From Phytoactinopolyspora limicola (GTDB lineage Bacteria; Actinomycetota; Actinomycetes; Jiangellales; Jiangellaceae): a stretch of 64,000 nucleotides of DNA. The DNA lies in NCBI RefSeq assembly GCF_011320225.1, contig NZ_JAAOEN010000015.1:1-64000 (forward strand), read 5' to 3'. The notes below the pieces were generated by a model that did not search any database, was not told the origin of the DNA, and saw only the letters and a program-made list of their open reading frames with translations. The translations under genes and the position numbers were made by a program. Positions 29,627 to 38,492 of the stretch are shown piece by piece (the first letter of the stretch is position 1; every line of letters starts with the position of its first letter).

Positions 29627-29689
29627 GCACGACGCGCAAGGACTGCTAGGCACGACGCGCAAGGACTGCTAGGCACGACGCGTAAAGAC
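29624..29689. repeat. 2.9 tandem copies of a 23-bp unit starting at a stop codon
   Basis: TAGGCACGACGCGCAAGGACTGC occurs at 29624 and 29647, with a partial third copy at 29670-29689 ending TAAAGAC. The first three bases are the stop codon of the preceding gene. An AT-rich stretch (ACAAAAATTTCATT) follows, probably the promoter region of the large secreted protein. Confidence 0.85.
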
Positions 29690-29785
29690 CACAAAAATTT
29701 CATTCCGGACACCGGATGCGGCGACAGAGCAACCCTTTATGGGATATCATCCGCCGCGAGGGTGTAAAGGCTTGGGGGGCAAGTC

Positions 29786-32700
29786 ATGGCAATCCGCCGG
29801 CAACGGCGGGCATTCGCGGGTGTAGCCCGCGTGCTCGCTGTTTCTACGCTGACCGCGTCCATGCTGGTCGCGGTGTCCGCTCAGTCGGGTGCGGCTGCCG
29901 CACCGGATGGGCAGACCCAGTTCACGGCCGCAGCGTCGTGCTGGGAGATCAAACAGAACACACCGTCCGCCCAGGACGGCGTGTACTGGCTGATCACACC
30001 CACGTTGAAGGCGCCCGAGCAGTTCTACTGCGACATGACCACCGATGGTGGTGGCTGGGTGCTGATCGGCCGTGGGCGGGAGGGCTGGCGCAACACGTAC
30101 GAGGGTCTCGGCACCACCGCGCAGGTGCGTTCCGTTGTTAATGGGCCGAACGCGTTCCAGGTGCGGCAGCTGTCGTCGAGGGTCATCGACGGGTTGCTGG
30201 ACGGCGGGCGAGTCGACCAGGTGCCCGACGGTATCCGGTTGCGCCGGGCCATGAACACCGGCGGCACCCAGTGGCAGGAAGCCCGGTTCAACTTCGCCAA
30301 CCGTGACCGTTGGGTGTGGACGTTCCCGGCGGAGCACCGGGTGGGTAGCTTCCGGTTCGGCACCTCTACCGGCTCCGGGGGGCAGACCAGCAGCTTCGGC
30401 ACCAACAACCAGTACAACCGGGTCATCACTACGAAGACGGCGGCTCAAGGTTGGACGGCCGGCTGGGCGTACGGCAACCAGGTGAGCGGGACCACCTCGT
30501 CGACGTCGTATTTGTGGTCCAACTCGATCGGAACCGGTCAGGCGCGGCCCTTCACGCAGATGTTCCTGCGGCCCCGGCTGAAGCTGGACGATCTGGACTT
30601 CCCCGACGTGCCGGACTCGGGCAGCCCGGCGGACGAACTGCCCGGCATCATCGAGAACGGCGTGTTGCCAACACCCTGGGGCGTGGTGGGACGCGCCAAT
30701 GGCAGCGGCAGCGAGCTGGCCACCGAGGTACAGGACTTCGCCCAGATTGGCGACTACGTCTACGTCGGCGGCAACTTCCGGTGGGTGCAACGGAACTCGT
30801 CCGGCGCTGGCCGGGTGGAGCAGTCCTATCTCGCTGCCTTCCATGTCGACACCGGCGAATGGATCTCTGGATTCCGCCCGACGTTCAACAATCAGGTCAA
30901 CACCCTGGCGGTGTTACCCGATGGACGGCTCGTCGCGGGCGGCGAGTTCAGCCAGGTCAACGGCCAGACGGCGCGAGGTATGGTGGCGCTTGACCCGATG
31001 ACCGGGGCTACCGATCCGTCGTGGCACGTCGATATGGAGAACCGGCTCACCTCGGGGTTCCTGAGCGTGCGCAGCCTGTCGGTCAAGGGTGACTGGCTCT
31101 ACGCCGGTGGTGCCTTCACCCACATGTCGGGGGGTAGCGTCACCAGCCCCATCTACGCCCGTTCAGGCGCGCGGTTCTCGGTGACGGACGGCTCGCCTGA
31201 CGTCAACTGGAACCCGAACTTCGACGGCACGGCGGTGGATGTCGATGCCAGTGCCGACGGCTCGCGGCTGTATGCGGCCGGCTACTTCGGCCATTCCAAC
31301 GGTCAACCCGCCCTCCGGGCCGCGGCGGTGCGCACGGTGTCGGGTGCGCCGCTGGCCGAGCCGGCCTGGACACCGACGTGGAGCCGCCCGGCTGACCGCA
31401 CCAACTACCAGCAGGCGATCCGCGAAGCGGGCGATCGGGTGTGGGTCGGTGGCGCGGAGCACTCGGTCTTCAGCTTCAGCACCGCCACCTTCGAGCGACT
31501 CTCGGGCAACATCACCAAAGCCGGTGGTGACTTCCAGGCGATGGCGGTGGTGGACGGGGTCGTCTACGCCGGTTGTCACTGTGACGACTGGAACTACTCG
31601 AACGCGTTCTTCTGGCCGGGCGTCGGCACGGACTGGACCCAGGCCGACAAGATCGGCTGGGTGTCCGCTTGGGATCAGGAGACCGGTGAGATCATCCCGG
31701 ACTTCAATCCGATCATGCGCACCGATCGTGGCCACGGCGCATGGGGAATCTTCGGCGACAGCAACGGTACGGTCTGGATCGGCGGAGACTTCACCACCGC
31801 GATCAACCAGAATGGTGGAAACCAATGGACCGGCGGGTTCGCCCGCTTCCCGGCGCGGGACACCACCGCACCGGCGGCGCCGAGCAGCCTGTCCGGGCAA
31901 CGTATCGACAACAACACGGTCCGGCTGACCTGGGGGGCCTCGTCGTCGAGTAACGCGCAGTACGAGCTGATGCGGGACGGGCAGGTCATCTTCGTCACCT
32001 CCGACACCACCATCGAGGTGCCGTCCGACCTCGGCGACGACGACCGCTTCTTCGTCCGGGCCGTCGACGCCACCGGTAACCGTTCGGCCAGCACGTCCGT
32101 GCTCGACCTCAGCGACCCGCTCCCGCCCGAGCCCGGCGTGCTCATCGAAGCGGGTTCGGACTGGTCGTGGCGGTACGAGTCGGCAGCGGTGAATGCCAAC
32201 TGGGCACAGCCAGGCTTCAACGCGTCGAGCTGGAACGTCGGCCCGGCGATCCTCGGCTGGGGGTCGGCCGCGGTGGAGACGAACATCGACGTGCCGTCGG
32301 GGACGACGCGGCCGTTGGCGGCGTACTTCCGGCACGAGTTCGACGTCGACGACGCCGACGAGATCAGCAGTGTCGAGCTGGAGACATGGGCCGACGACGG
32401 TGTGGTGGTGTACATGAACGGTGAGGAGGTCGGCCGGTGGAACATGCCGGACGGCACCATCACCGGCAACACCTTCGCCACCGCCGCGCCACGCACCAAC
32501 ACGGCTCGCGCCAACCCGGTCACCGTCACGATCCCGGGCGACCTGTTGGAGGACGGCGCCAACGTCGTCGCCGCCGAGGTGCATCTGAACTATCGCAGCA
32601 CCCCGGACGCGAGCTTCGATCTGACTCTGACCGAGTCGGAGTCGCAGATCTCGCCGCCGGCGGCGCCAACGGCCACCGCCATCGCGCAGGGCGAGAACGA

Positions 32701-33448
32701 GGTGCTGCTGGAGTGGGACGAGCCGAGCGACGAGAACGTCGTCGCCCATCGGATCACCCGAACGGGAGCGGACGACGTCGACGTCGACCTACCGGAGTTG
32801 TCCCACCTCGTCGAGGGGCTGGCGCCGGACACCGAATACACCTGGGAGGTGCGGGCCGTCGACACGTTCGGCCGGACGTCCGATCCGACGGTGGTGAGTG
32901 CCCGGACCGATGAGGGCGAGCCGCCACCACCAGAGCCGGTGGTGCTCGTCGAGAAGGGTTCGGACTGGTCGTGGCGGTACGAGTCCACGGCGGTGGACGC
33001 TGACTGGGCGCAACCTGGGTTCGACGCGTCCAGCTGGGCTGAAGGGCCGGCGGTCCTCGGCTGGGGGTCGGCGTCGGTGGAGACGAACATCGACGTGCCG
33101 TCGGGGACGACGCGGCCGTTGGCGGCGTACTTCCGGCACGAGTTCGACGTCGACGATCCCGATGACCTCACCGAGGTGGAGCTGTTGACCCGCGCCGACG
33201 ACGGTGTGGTGGTGTACATGAACGGTGAGGAGGTCGGGCGGTGGAACATGCCGGGCGGCACCATCACCGGCAACACCTACGCCACCGCGGCACCACGCAC
33301 CAACACCGCGGTGGCCAACGCGATTACCGTCACGGTCCCGACCGACCTCCTGGTCGAGGGGGCTAATGTCGTGGCCGCGGAAGTTCACCTGAACTATCGG
33401 AGCACGCCTGACGTCAGCTTCGACCTTGGACTCGTGGCAGAGCAGTGA
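29786..33448 (+). CDS. Large secreted protein: fibrinogen-like, beta-propeller, FN3 and duplicated beta domain
   Basis: 1220 residues, exported by a signal peptide (~1-38, ending SGAAAA). Residues ~50-265 resemble a fibrinogen-like domain: SCWEIKQ..., YCDMTTDGGGWVLIG. Residues ~300-690 form a beta-propeller with repeated YVGGNF/YAGGAF/WIGGDF strands. Fibronectin type III domains follow at ~695-775 and ~958-1043. Each precedes a copy of a ~165-residue domain (785-955, 1051-1220) starting GSDWSWRYES and containing DGVVVYMNGEEVGRWNMP. The copies are nearly identical in parts, so recently duplicated. No membrane anchor or sortase signal is visible. It overlaps the next gene by 4 bp. Probably a surface or matrix glycan-binding protein. 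Confidence 0.88.
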   Translation: MAIRRQRRAFAGVARVLAVSTLTASMLVAVSAQSGAAAAPDGQTQFTAAASCWEIKQNTPSAQDGVYWLITPTLKAPEQFYCDMTTDGGGWVLIGRGREGWRNTYEGLGTTAQVRSVVNGPNAFQVRQLSSRVIDGLLDGGRVDQVPDGIRLRRAMNTGGTQWQEARFNFANRDRWVWTFPAEHRVGSFRFGTSTGSGGQTSSFGTNNQYNRVITTKTAAQGWTAGWAYGNQVSGTTSSTSYLWSNSIGTGQARPFTQMFLRPRLKLDDLDFPDVPDSGSPADELPGIIENGVLPTPWGVVGRANGSGSELATEVQDFAQIGDYVYVGGNFRWVQRNSSGAGRVEQSYLAAFHVDTGEWISGFRPTFNNQVNTLAVLPDGRLVAGGEFSQVNGQTARGMVALDPMTGATDPSWHVDMENRLTSGFLSVRSLSVKGDWLYAGGAFTHMSGGSVTSPIYARSGARFSVTDGSPDVNWNPNFDGTAVDVDASADGSRLYAAGYFGHSNGQPALRAAAVRTVSGAPLAEPAWTPTWSRPADRTNYQQAIREAGDRVWVGGAEHSVFSFSTATFERLSGNITKAGGDFQAMAVVDGVVYAGCHCDDWNYSNAFFWPGVGTDWTQADKIGWVSAWDQETGEIIPDFNPIMRTDRGHGAWGIFGDSNGTVWIGGDFTTAINQNGGNQWTGGFARFPARDTTAPAAPSSLSGQRIDNNTVRLTWGASSSSNAQYELMRDGQVIFVTSDTTIEVPSDLGDDDRFFVRAVDATGNRSASTSVLDLSDPLPPEPGVLIEAGSDWSWRYESAAVNANWAQPGFNASSWNVGPAILGWGSAAVETNIDVPSGTTRPLAAYFRHEFDVDDADEISSVELETWADDGVVVYMNGEEVGRWNMPDGTITGNTFATAAPRTNTARANPVTVTIPGDLLEDGANVVAAEVHLNYRSTPDASFDLTLTESESQISPPAAPTATAIAQGENEVLLEWDEPSDENVVAHRITRTGADDVDVDLPELSHLVEGLAPDTEYTWEVRAVDTFGRTSDPTVVSARTDEGEPPPPEPVVLVEKGSDWSWRYESTAVDADWAQPGFDASSWAEGPAVLGWGSASVETNIDVPSGTTRPLAAYFRHEFDVDDPDDLTEVELLTRADDGVVVYMNGEEVGRWNMPGGTITGNTYATAAPRTNTAVANAITVTVPTDLLVEGANVVAAEVHLNYRSTPDVSFDLGLVAEQ

Positions 33449-34260
33449 CGGTAGGCAAGCACACCGCACCACCTGCGGTACCGACCGGCCGGCAGCGGAG
33501 CACCTTCGGTGCTGCGCTGTCCCGGCTGGCCGGGGCGCAGAAGAGCCAGGCCGGTGTGCCGATGTACACGCGGTATGTCAACCGGCGGCTCGGCCGGTAT
33601 GCCGCCGCGGCGGCCTACCGGGCAGGTTTGACGCCCAACCAGGTGACCGTCCTCAGCGCACTGTGTACCGCGGTGGCATTGGCGCTGGTGGTGACCGTCA
33701 GCCCGACACCCGCGTTGGCGGCCGTTGTAACGGTCCTGCTGGTCGCCGGTTATGCGCTCGATTCCGCCGACGGCCAGTTGGCCCGGCTGACCGGCACCGG
33801 CGGGCCGGGCGGCGAATGGCTCGACCATGTCGTCGACGCCGTGCGCAACCCAGCATTGCACCTGGCGATCCTGGTGTCGCTGTACCGCTTCACCGATCTG
33901 CCCGGGTGGGTGTTGGTGTTGCCGATGCTCTTCCTGCTGACCACCACGGTCCGGTTCTTCGGCCAAATGCTCGCCGAACAATTGCGGCACCGAGATGGCC
34001 CACGCGCCGGCCTGGTTCCGGTGACCGATGCCGACGGCGGTCAACGCGGCCGGTCGCTGATCCAGCTACCGTCCGACCCTGGTGTGATCAACCTGGTTTT
34101 CGTCCTGCTGGCCTGGCCCTGGGTGTTCACGTGGGCCTACGTGGGCCTGCTGGGGATGAACATGCTGCTTGCCTTCGCCTCACTGGTGCGGCGGTTCCGC
34201 GAGATGGGGCGGTTGCAGGCAGCTCTGCACGAAGCAACAAGCACAAGGGGGGTCTCGTGA
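33445..34260 (+). CDS. CDP-alcohol phosphatidyltransferase family protein
   Basis: 271 residues with about six membrane helices. It transfers a phospho-alcohol from a CDP-alcohol to an acceptor at the inner membrane. The catalytic signature is complete: DSADGQLAR followed by GEWLDHVVDAVRN (DxxDGxxAR...GxxxDxxxD). GTG start in a GTGA overlap with the large secreted protein gene; the stop overlaps the cytidylyltransferase start. The neighbouring cytidylyltransferase would supply the CDP-alcohol. The substrate could be a phospholipid head group or a phospho-alcohol decoration on a polysaccharide. Confidence 0.9.
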   Translation: MTVGKHTAPPAVPTGRQRSTFGAALSRLAGAQKSQAGVPMYTRYVNRRLGRYAAAAAYRAGLTPNQVTVLSALCTAVALALVVTVSPTPALAAVVTVLLVAGYALDSADGQLARLTGTGGPGGEWLDHVVDAVRNPALHLAILVSLYRFTDLPGWVLVLPMLFLLTTTVRFFGQMLAEQLRHRDGPRAGLVPVTDADGGQRGRSLIQLPSDPGVINLVFVLLAWPWVFTWAYVGLLGMNMLLAFASLVRRFREMGRLQAALHEATSTRGVS

Positions 34261-34703
34261 CCGACGAGACGGTGACGCCGCGCGTGGGGTACGTTCCGGG
34301 CGTCTTCGACATGTTCCACATCGGCCATCTCAACATCCTGCGACAAGCCAAGGCACGCTGCGACTATCTGGTGGCCGGGGTGGTCACTGACGAGGTCGTG
34401 GAGGAGGTCAAGAACCACAGCCCGGTAGTGCCGTACGACGAACGGGTGCAGATCGTCAGCAGCATCCGGTACGTCGACGAGGTGGTGCCGGACACCTCGT
34501 CGGACAAAACCATCGCGTGGCGAGCGCGGCAGTTCGACCTGATCTTCAAGGGGGATGACTGGCGCGGCACCGCCAAGGGTGAACGGCTGGAACGGGCCAT
34601 GGCCGAGCTGGGGGTGGAAGTGGTGTACTTCCCGTACACCCTGCGTACCTCCAGCACGCTGCTGCGGACTTACCTGGCCACGGTGACCGGTGGCGGCTCG
34701 TGA
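34257..34703 (+). CDS. Cytidylyltransferase, TagD/ethanolamine-phosphate type
   Basis: 148 residues. Activates a phospho-alcohol with CTP to a CDP-alcohol. Signature motifs GVFDMFHIGHLNIL (HxGH), FKGDDWRGT, and RTSSTLL (the RTxGxSTT equivalent) are present. GTG start with AAGGGGGG upstream; it is translationally coupled on both sides. Similarity to TagD suggests glycerol phosphate, but an ethanolamine-like substrate fits equally. With the preceding CDP-alcohol phosphotransferase it forms a complete two-step module. Confidence 0.9.
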   Translation: MTDETVTPRVGYVPGVFDMFHIGHLNILRQAKARCDYLVAGVVTDEVVEEVKNHSPVVPYDERVQIVSSIRYVDEVVPDTSSDKTIAWRARQFDLIFKGDDWRGTAKGERLERAMAELGVEVVYFPYTLRTSSTLLRTYLATVTGGGS

Positions 34704-35632
34704 CCGCCGACGCCACCACCCGGTGGCCACCAATCAGTGTGGTGATCGCCACCGTCGACCGGCCGGTGTTGCTCCGGCGGGCCGTCAGCGCCGTGCTCGA
34801 CCAAGACTATCCAGGCCCCATTCAGTGTGTCGTCGTGTTCGACCGTGGTGAGCCGAAGCCAGTGGACGTCGAAGCGGACGGCACGCACAGAGAACTGAAG
34901 CTCATCCGCAATACCCGCACGCCCGGCCTCGCCGGAGCACGTAACGCCGGCATCGACGCGGCCGTGGGGGAACTGGTGGCGTTCTGCGATGACGACGACG
35001 TCTGGCTGCCCGGCAAGCTGGTCCGGCAGGTCCGGCTATGGTCCGAGGATCCGGCCGCCAGCTGTGTGGCCACCAGCATCGTCATCGACGGCGGCGAGAC
35101 GCAACACGAGCGGCTGGCGCCGGCGCGGACCACGTTCCAGGACTTCCTGCGCTCCCGGGTCACCGCCATCCATCCGTCGTCGTTGCTGTTCCGGCGGGCC
35201 GATCTACTCGGCGGCATCGGCTTCGTGGACGAGGCACTACCCGGTTCGTACGGCGAGGACTACGAGTTGTTGCTGCGCGCGGCCCGGACCGGTGATGTCA
35301 TCGCGGTCCCGGAGCCGCTGGTGCGCGTCGACTGGGCACGGCCGTCGTACTTCGCCGGCAAATGGGACATGATCAGCGACGGGTTGACGTACATCCTGGA
35401 CCGAGTGCCGGAGTTCGCCGGTGAGCGCCGTGGCCGGGCCCGGATCGAGGGCCAGATCGCCTTTGCCCACGCTGCGCGGTCGCGGCGCCGGCCCGCGCTC
35501 CGATGGGCCGGCCGGGCTCTGGCACACAACCCCGCACAGCTGCGCGCGTACGGCGCGCTGGCGGTCGCCACCGGCGTGGTGCCGGCGCAGTGGCTGCTGG
35601 ACAAGGTGCAGGAGCGCGGGCGGGGCCTGTAG
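34700..35632 (+). CDS. Family 2 glycosyltransferase
   Basis: 310 residues, GT-A fold. N-terminal ISVVIATVDRPVLLRRAVSAV, GLAGARNAGIDAA, the metal-binding FCDDDDVW and later SYGEDYELLLRAA are all family-typical. The sugar and acceptor cannot be read off. GTG start in a GTGA overlap with the cytidylyltransferase gene; the next gene starts directly after its stop codon. It would extend the repeat unit on the cytoplasmic face. Confidence 0.92.
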   Translation: MTADATTRWPPISVVIATVDRPVLLRRAVSAVLDQDYPGPIQCVVVFDRGEPKPVDVEADGTHRELKLIRNTRTPGLAGARNAGIDAAVGELVAFCDDDDVWLPGKLVRQVRLWSEDPAASCVATSIVIDGGETQHERLAPARTTFQDFLRSRVTAIHPSSLLFRRADLLGGIGFVDEALPGSYGEDYELLLRAARTGDVIAVPEPLVRVDWARPSYFAGKWDMISDGLTYILDRVPEFAGERRGRARIEGQIAFAHAARSRRRPALRWAGRALAHNPAQLRAYGALAVATGVVPAQWLLDKVQERGRGL

Positions 35633-36961
35633 ATGTCCACGCCCTTCGTGCTGCCCAGGGTCGCGTACCCGTCGCGGCGGGCACGCCCGGCGCCGAGTCG
35701 GCCACGGGTCGCCCAGCCACCGGCGGACCTGAGGCGGCCATTGCCGGCCTGGCCGGTCGAGGCCCTGCTGTGGGGGTTCCCGGTGTACTGGGCCCTGGGT
35801 CTGTCGCCGTTCGCCCCCATCGGACTGGCCGTGATCATGTCCGGGCTGTTGATCGTGCGGCGCGGGGAGACACTCGTCCCGGGTATGTTGCCGTGGCTGG
35901 CGTTCGTGCTGTGGGTGGTTCCCGCGGCTCTGATGCTCGACTCGCCCCTGCGGCTGCTGGGGTACGGGCTGCGGTTCGCGAACCTGGTGGCGATCGCCGT
36001 CGTCCTTATCTACGTCGTCAGCGCCCGCGAACAGTTGACCACACGGCGTGTGCTGGCCGGTCTGGTAGCCGTGTGGTGCACGGTGGTGGTCGGCGGTTAT
36101 CTAGGGATGCTCTGGCCGGAGGTCCGGCTCACCACACCGGTCGGCATGTTGCTGCCCGGTGTGCTCGCCGGGAACGAATACGTACAAGACCTCGTGTTTC
36201 CGCCGTTCGCAGAGGTGCAACGGCCCTGGGGGGCGCCGGAGCCGTTCAACCGGCCGGCCGCGCCGTTCCCCTATGCGAACAGCTGGGGCACTGCGCTGGT
36301 GCTGTTGACCCCGCTGGCTATCGCCGGCCTGCGCTTCTTCCGGTCCCGGGGTGCCCGGCGGCTGGTCGTGGTCGCATTGGTCGCCGCGATCGTGCCGGCG
36401 CTGGCGTCGTCGAACCGGGGGATGTTCCTGGGCCTCGGGGTGGCGGTCGGGTACGTCGTGGTGCGGCTCGCGGGGCGCGGGCAGCTCAAGGCCATGTTCG
36501 CGGTGGTCGCCGGCGGTGGTCTAGTGGTCGGCGTACTCCTCTATGCCGGGCTGCTGGACTCGATCGCCACCCGGCAGGAATACAGCGATACCACGAGCGG
36601 GCGGGCCTCGCTTTATACCGAGACGTTCACCCGGACCCTGGAGTCACCCCTGCTCGGCTGGGGTGCACCGCGGCCGTCGCTGGTGCATGGCATCTCCGTT
36701 GGCACCCAGGGACACGTCTGGATGGTGATGTTCTCCTACGGGTTCGTCGGCCTGGCCCTGTTCCTGATCTTCCTGTGGGGAGCCACCCTGCGTACTTGGT
36801 CGGTGCCGGACACGGCGCGGCTGTGGATGCACAGCTGCCTGGTGACCGCCTCGGTACTGATCTTCTTCTACGGACTCGACACCATGCAGATGCTGGCCGT
36901 GGTGTTGGTGGCGGGTTTGCTGTTGCGGGAGCGGTATAGCGGCGCCCGGGGGTCGACATGA
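35633..36961 (+). CDS. O-antigen ligase/polymerase-like (Wzy) membrane protein
   Basis: 442 residues with about ten hydrophobic segments. The large periplasmic loop and the motif SSNRGMFLGLGVAVGYVVV, plus DTTSGRASLYTETF ... PLLGWGAPRP near residues 320-345, are typical of Wzy_C/O-antigen ligase proteins. In this context it is the probable polymerase joining repeat units. ATG starts directly after the GT2 stop. The stop overlaps the flippase start. Confidence 0.88.
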   Translation: MSTPFVLPRVAYPSRRARPAPSRPRVAQPPADLRRPLPAWPVEALLWGFPVYWALGLSPFAPIGLAVIMSGLLIVRRGETLVPGMLPWLAFVLWVVPAALMLDSPLRLLGYGLRFANLVAIAVVLIYVVSAREQLTTRRVLAGLVAVWCTVVVGGYLGMLWPEVRLTTPVGMLLPGVLAGNEYVQDLVFPPFAEVQRPWGAPEPFNRPAAPFPYANSWGTALVLLTPLAIAGLRFFRSRGARRLVVVALVAAIVPALASSNRGMFLGLGVAVGYVVVRLAGRGQLKAMFAVVAGGGLVVGVLLYAGLLDSIATRQEYSDTTSGRASLYTETFTRTLESPLLGWGAPRPSLVHGISVGTQGHVWMVMFSYGFVGLALFLIFLWGATLRTWSVPDTARLWMHSCLVTASVLIFFYGLDTMQMLAVVLVAGLLLRERYSGARGST

Positions 36962-38472
36962 GTGGCGGCCTGGCCCGTGCGGGCGCGATCAGCCTCGTGG
37001 GTGCGGTCACCGGCGCCGGGGTCAACTTCGGTATCGGAGTGATCGTTGGGCGTGGTCTGGGTGCCGACGGCACCGGCACCTTCTTTCAGATCGTCGCCAT
37101 CTTCATCATTCTGTCCAACATTCTGGAGTTGGGGGCGGACACCGGCTTGGTGCGGTTCTGTTCCAGCGCGGTGGCCACTGGCCGGAACGGCGAACTGCGG
37201 CCACTGGTCCGCATCGCGATCGTGCCCGTCGTCGGGGTGGGGGTGGTGCTCACAGTCCTGGCATGGATGCTCGCTCCGCGGCTGGCCGGCCTGCTCACGG
37301 CGTCGCCGGACGTGCCGATGGTGGAGATCGTCCGCACCCTGATCCCGTTCGTAGTGTTGGCGTCGCTACTAGCGGTGGTGTTGGGTGCTACCCGGGGACT
37401 GGGCAGCGTGGCGACGTTCACCGTGTTGCAGAACGTCGCCCTGCCGGCCGGCCGGTTCATGCTGATCGGCGGCGCCCTGCTGGCCGGCGCGGGCCTCGTG
37501 GACGTGCTTCGCGCGTGGATCGCACCGCTCCCCATCGTCGTCGTGATCGCGGTCGCCCTGCTGGCGCGTCAACTCGCCCGCCGGACCCGGGAACAGATCG
37601 ACACCGACGTCGAGCCGACACCTGTGCTGCGGCGCCGTTTTTGGGGGTTCAGCAGTGCCCGGGCCGTCTCCGCAGCGGTGGAGATCCTTCTCGAATGGGT
37701 GGACGTGATCATCGTCGCCGCGTTCCTCTCGCCCGCCGAGGCCGGCATCTATGCCGTCGTCAGCCGCAGCGTCCGGGCCGGTCAGGTGGTGCAGCAGGCG
37801 GCGCGGGTGGCGGTGGCGCCAATGGTCAGCGCAGCACTGGCCCGGCGTGACGTACTCGAGGCTCGACGGCTGTACATCGTCGTCACCCGGGCGATGGTGC
37901 TTGTGTCGTGGCCTTTCTACCTGATGCTGGCCTGCTTCGCGCCCGGCGTGCTGGCCATCTTCGGTCCGGGCTTCGCCGCCGGCGGGAACGCGCTCACCAT
38001 CATGAGCCTGACCATGGCGTTGGCGGCCGCGGCGGGGATGGTCCAGACCGTGCTGCTGATGGGTGGCAAAAGCAGTTGGCAGCTGGCCGACAAATCCACG
38101 GCACTGGCCGTCAACATCGGCCTGAACCTGCTGCTGGTTCCGATGTGGGGAGTGGTCGGCGCGGCCGTGGCGTGGGCGGTAACCGTCGCCGTCGACACGT
38201 CGCTGGCCGCATGGCAGGTGCACAAGGGGATGGGTGTCCACGTGCCACCGGCCAGTCTGATGTTGCCTGCCCTGCTGCCGGTGTTGGTTTTCGGCGGCGG
38301 CGGGCTGGTCCTGCGCGTCCTGCTGGACGACGGATGGGCCGGCCTTGCGGCGATGGCCGTAGGTGGTGGCCTCGTCTATTTCGGGCTGTGCTGGGCGCTG
38401 CGTCGCCGGCTCGGCCTCGACACGGTTGTGTCATCGATTCGAAACCGGCGCGGGGGTGCGCTGGTCAGCTGA
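36958..38472 (+). CDS. Polysaccharide flippase (Wzx/MATE-like)
   Basis: 504 residues with about 14 membrane helices. Member of the MOP superfamily; expected to flip lipid-linked repeat units. Family features include the N-terminal GAGVNFGIGVIVGRGLGADGTG..., AAFLSPAEAGIYAVVSR near residue 260, and the C-terminal NIGLNLLLVPMWGVVGAAVA. ATG in ATGA overlap with the wzy-like gene. Flippase and polymerase together support Wzx/Wzy-dependent assembly. Confidence 0.88.
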   Translation: MSGGLARAGAISLVGAVTGAGVNFGIGVIVGRGLGADGTGTFFQIVAIFIILSNILELGADTGLVRFCSSAVATGRNGELRPLVRIAIVPVVGVGVVLTVLAWMLAPRLAGLLTASPDVPMVEIVRTLIPFVVLASLLAVVLGATRGLGSVATFTVLQNVALPAGRFMLIGGALLAGAGLVDVLRAWIAPLPIVVVIAVALLARQLARRTREQIDTDVEPTPVLRRRFWGFSSARAVSAAVEILLEWVDVIIVAAFLSPAEAGIYAVVSRSVRAGQVVQQAARVAVAPMVSAALARRDVLEARRLYIVVTRAMVLVSWPFYLMLACFAPGVLAIFGPGFAAGGNALTIMSLTMALAAAAGMVQTVLLMGGKSSWQLADKSTALAVNIGLNLLLVPMWGVVGAAVAWAVTVAVDTSLAAWQVHKGMGVHVPPASLMLPALLPVLVFGGGGLVLRVLLDDGWAGLAAMAVGGGLVYFGLCWALRRRLGLDTVVSSIRNRRGGALVS

Positions 38473-38492
38473 AACAACAGGGGGCAAAGACC

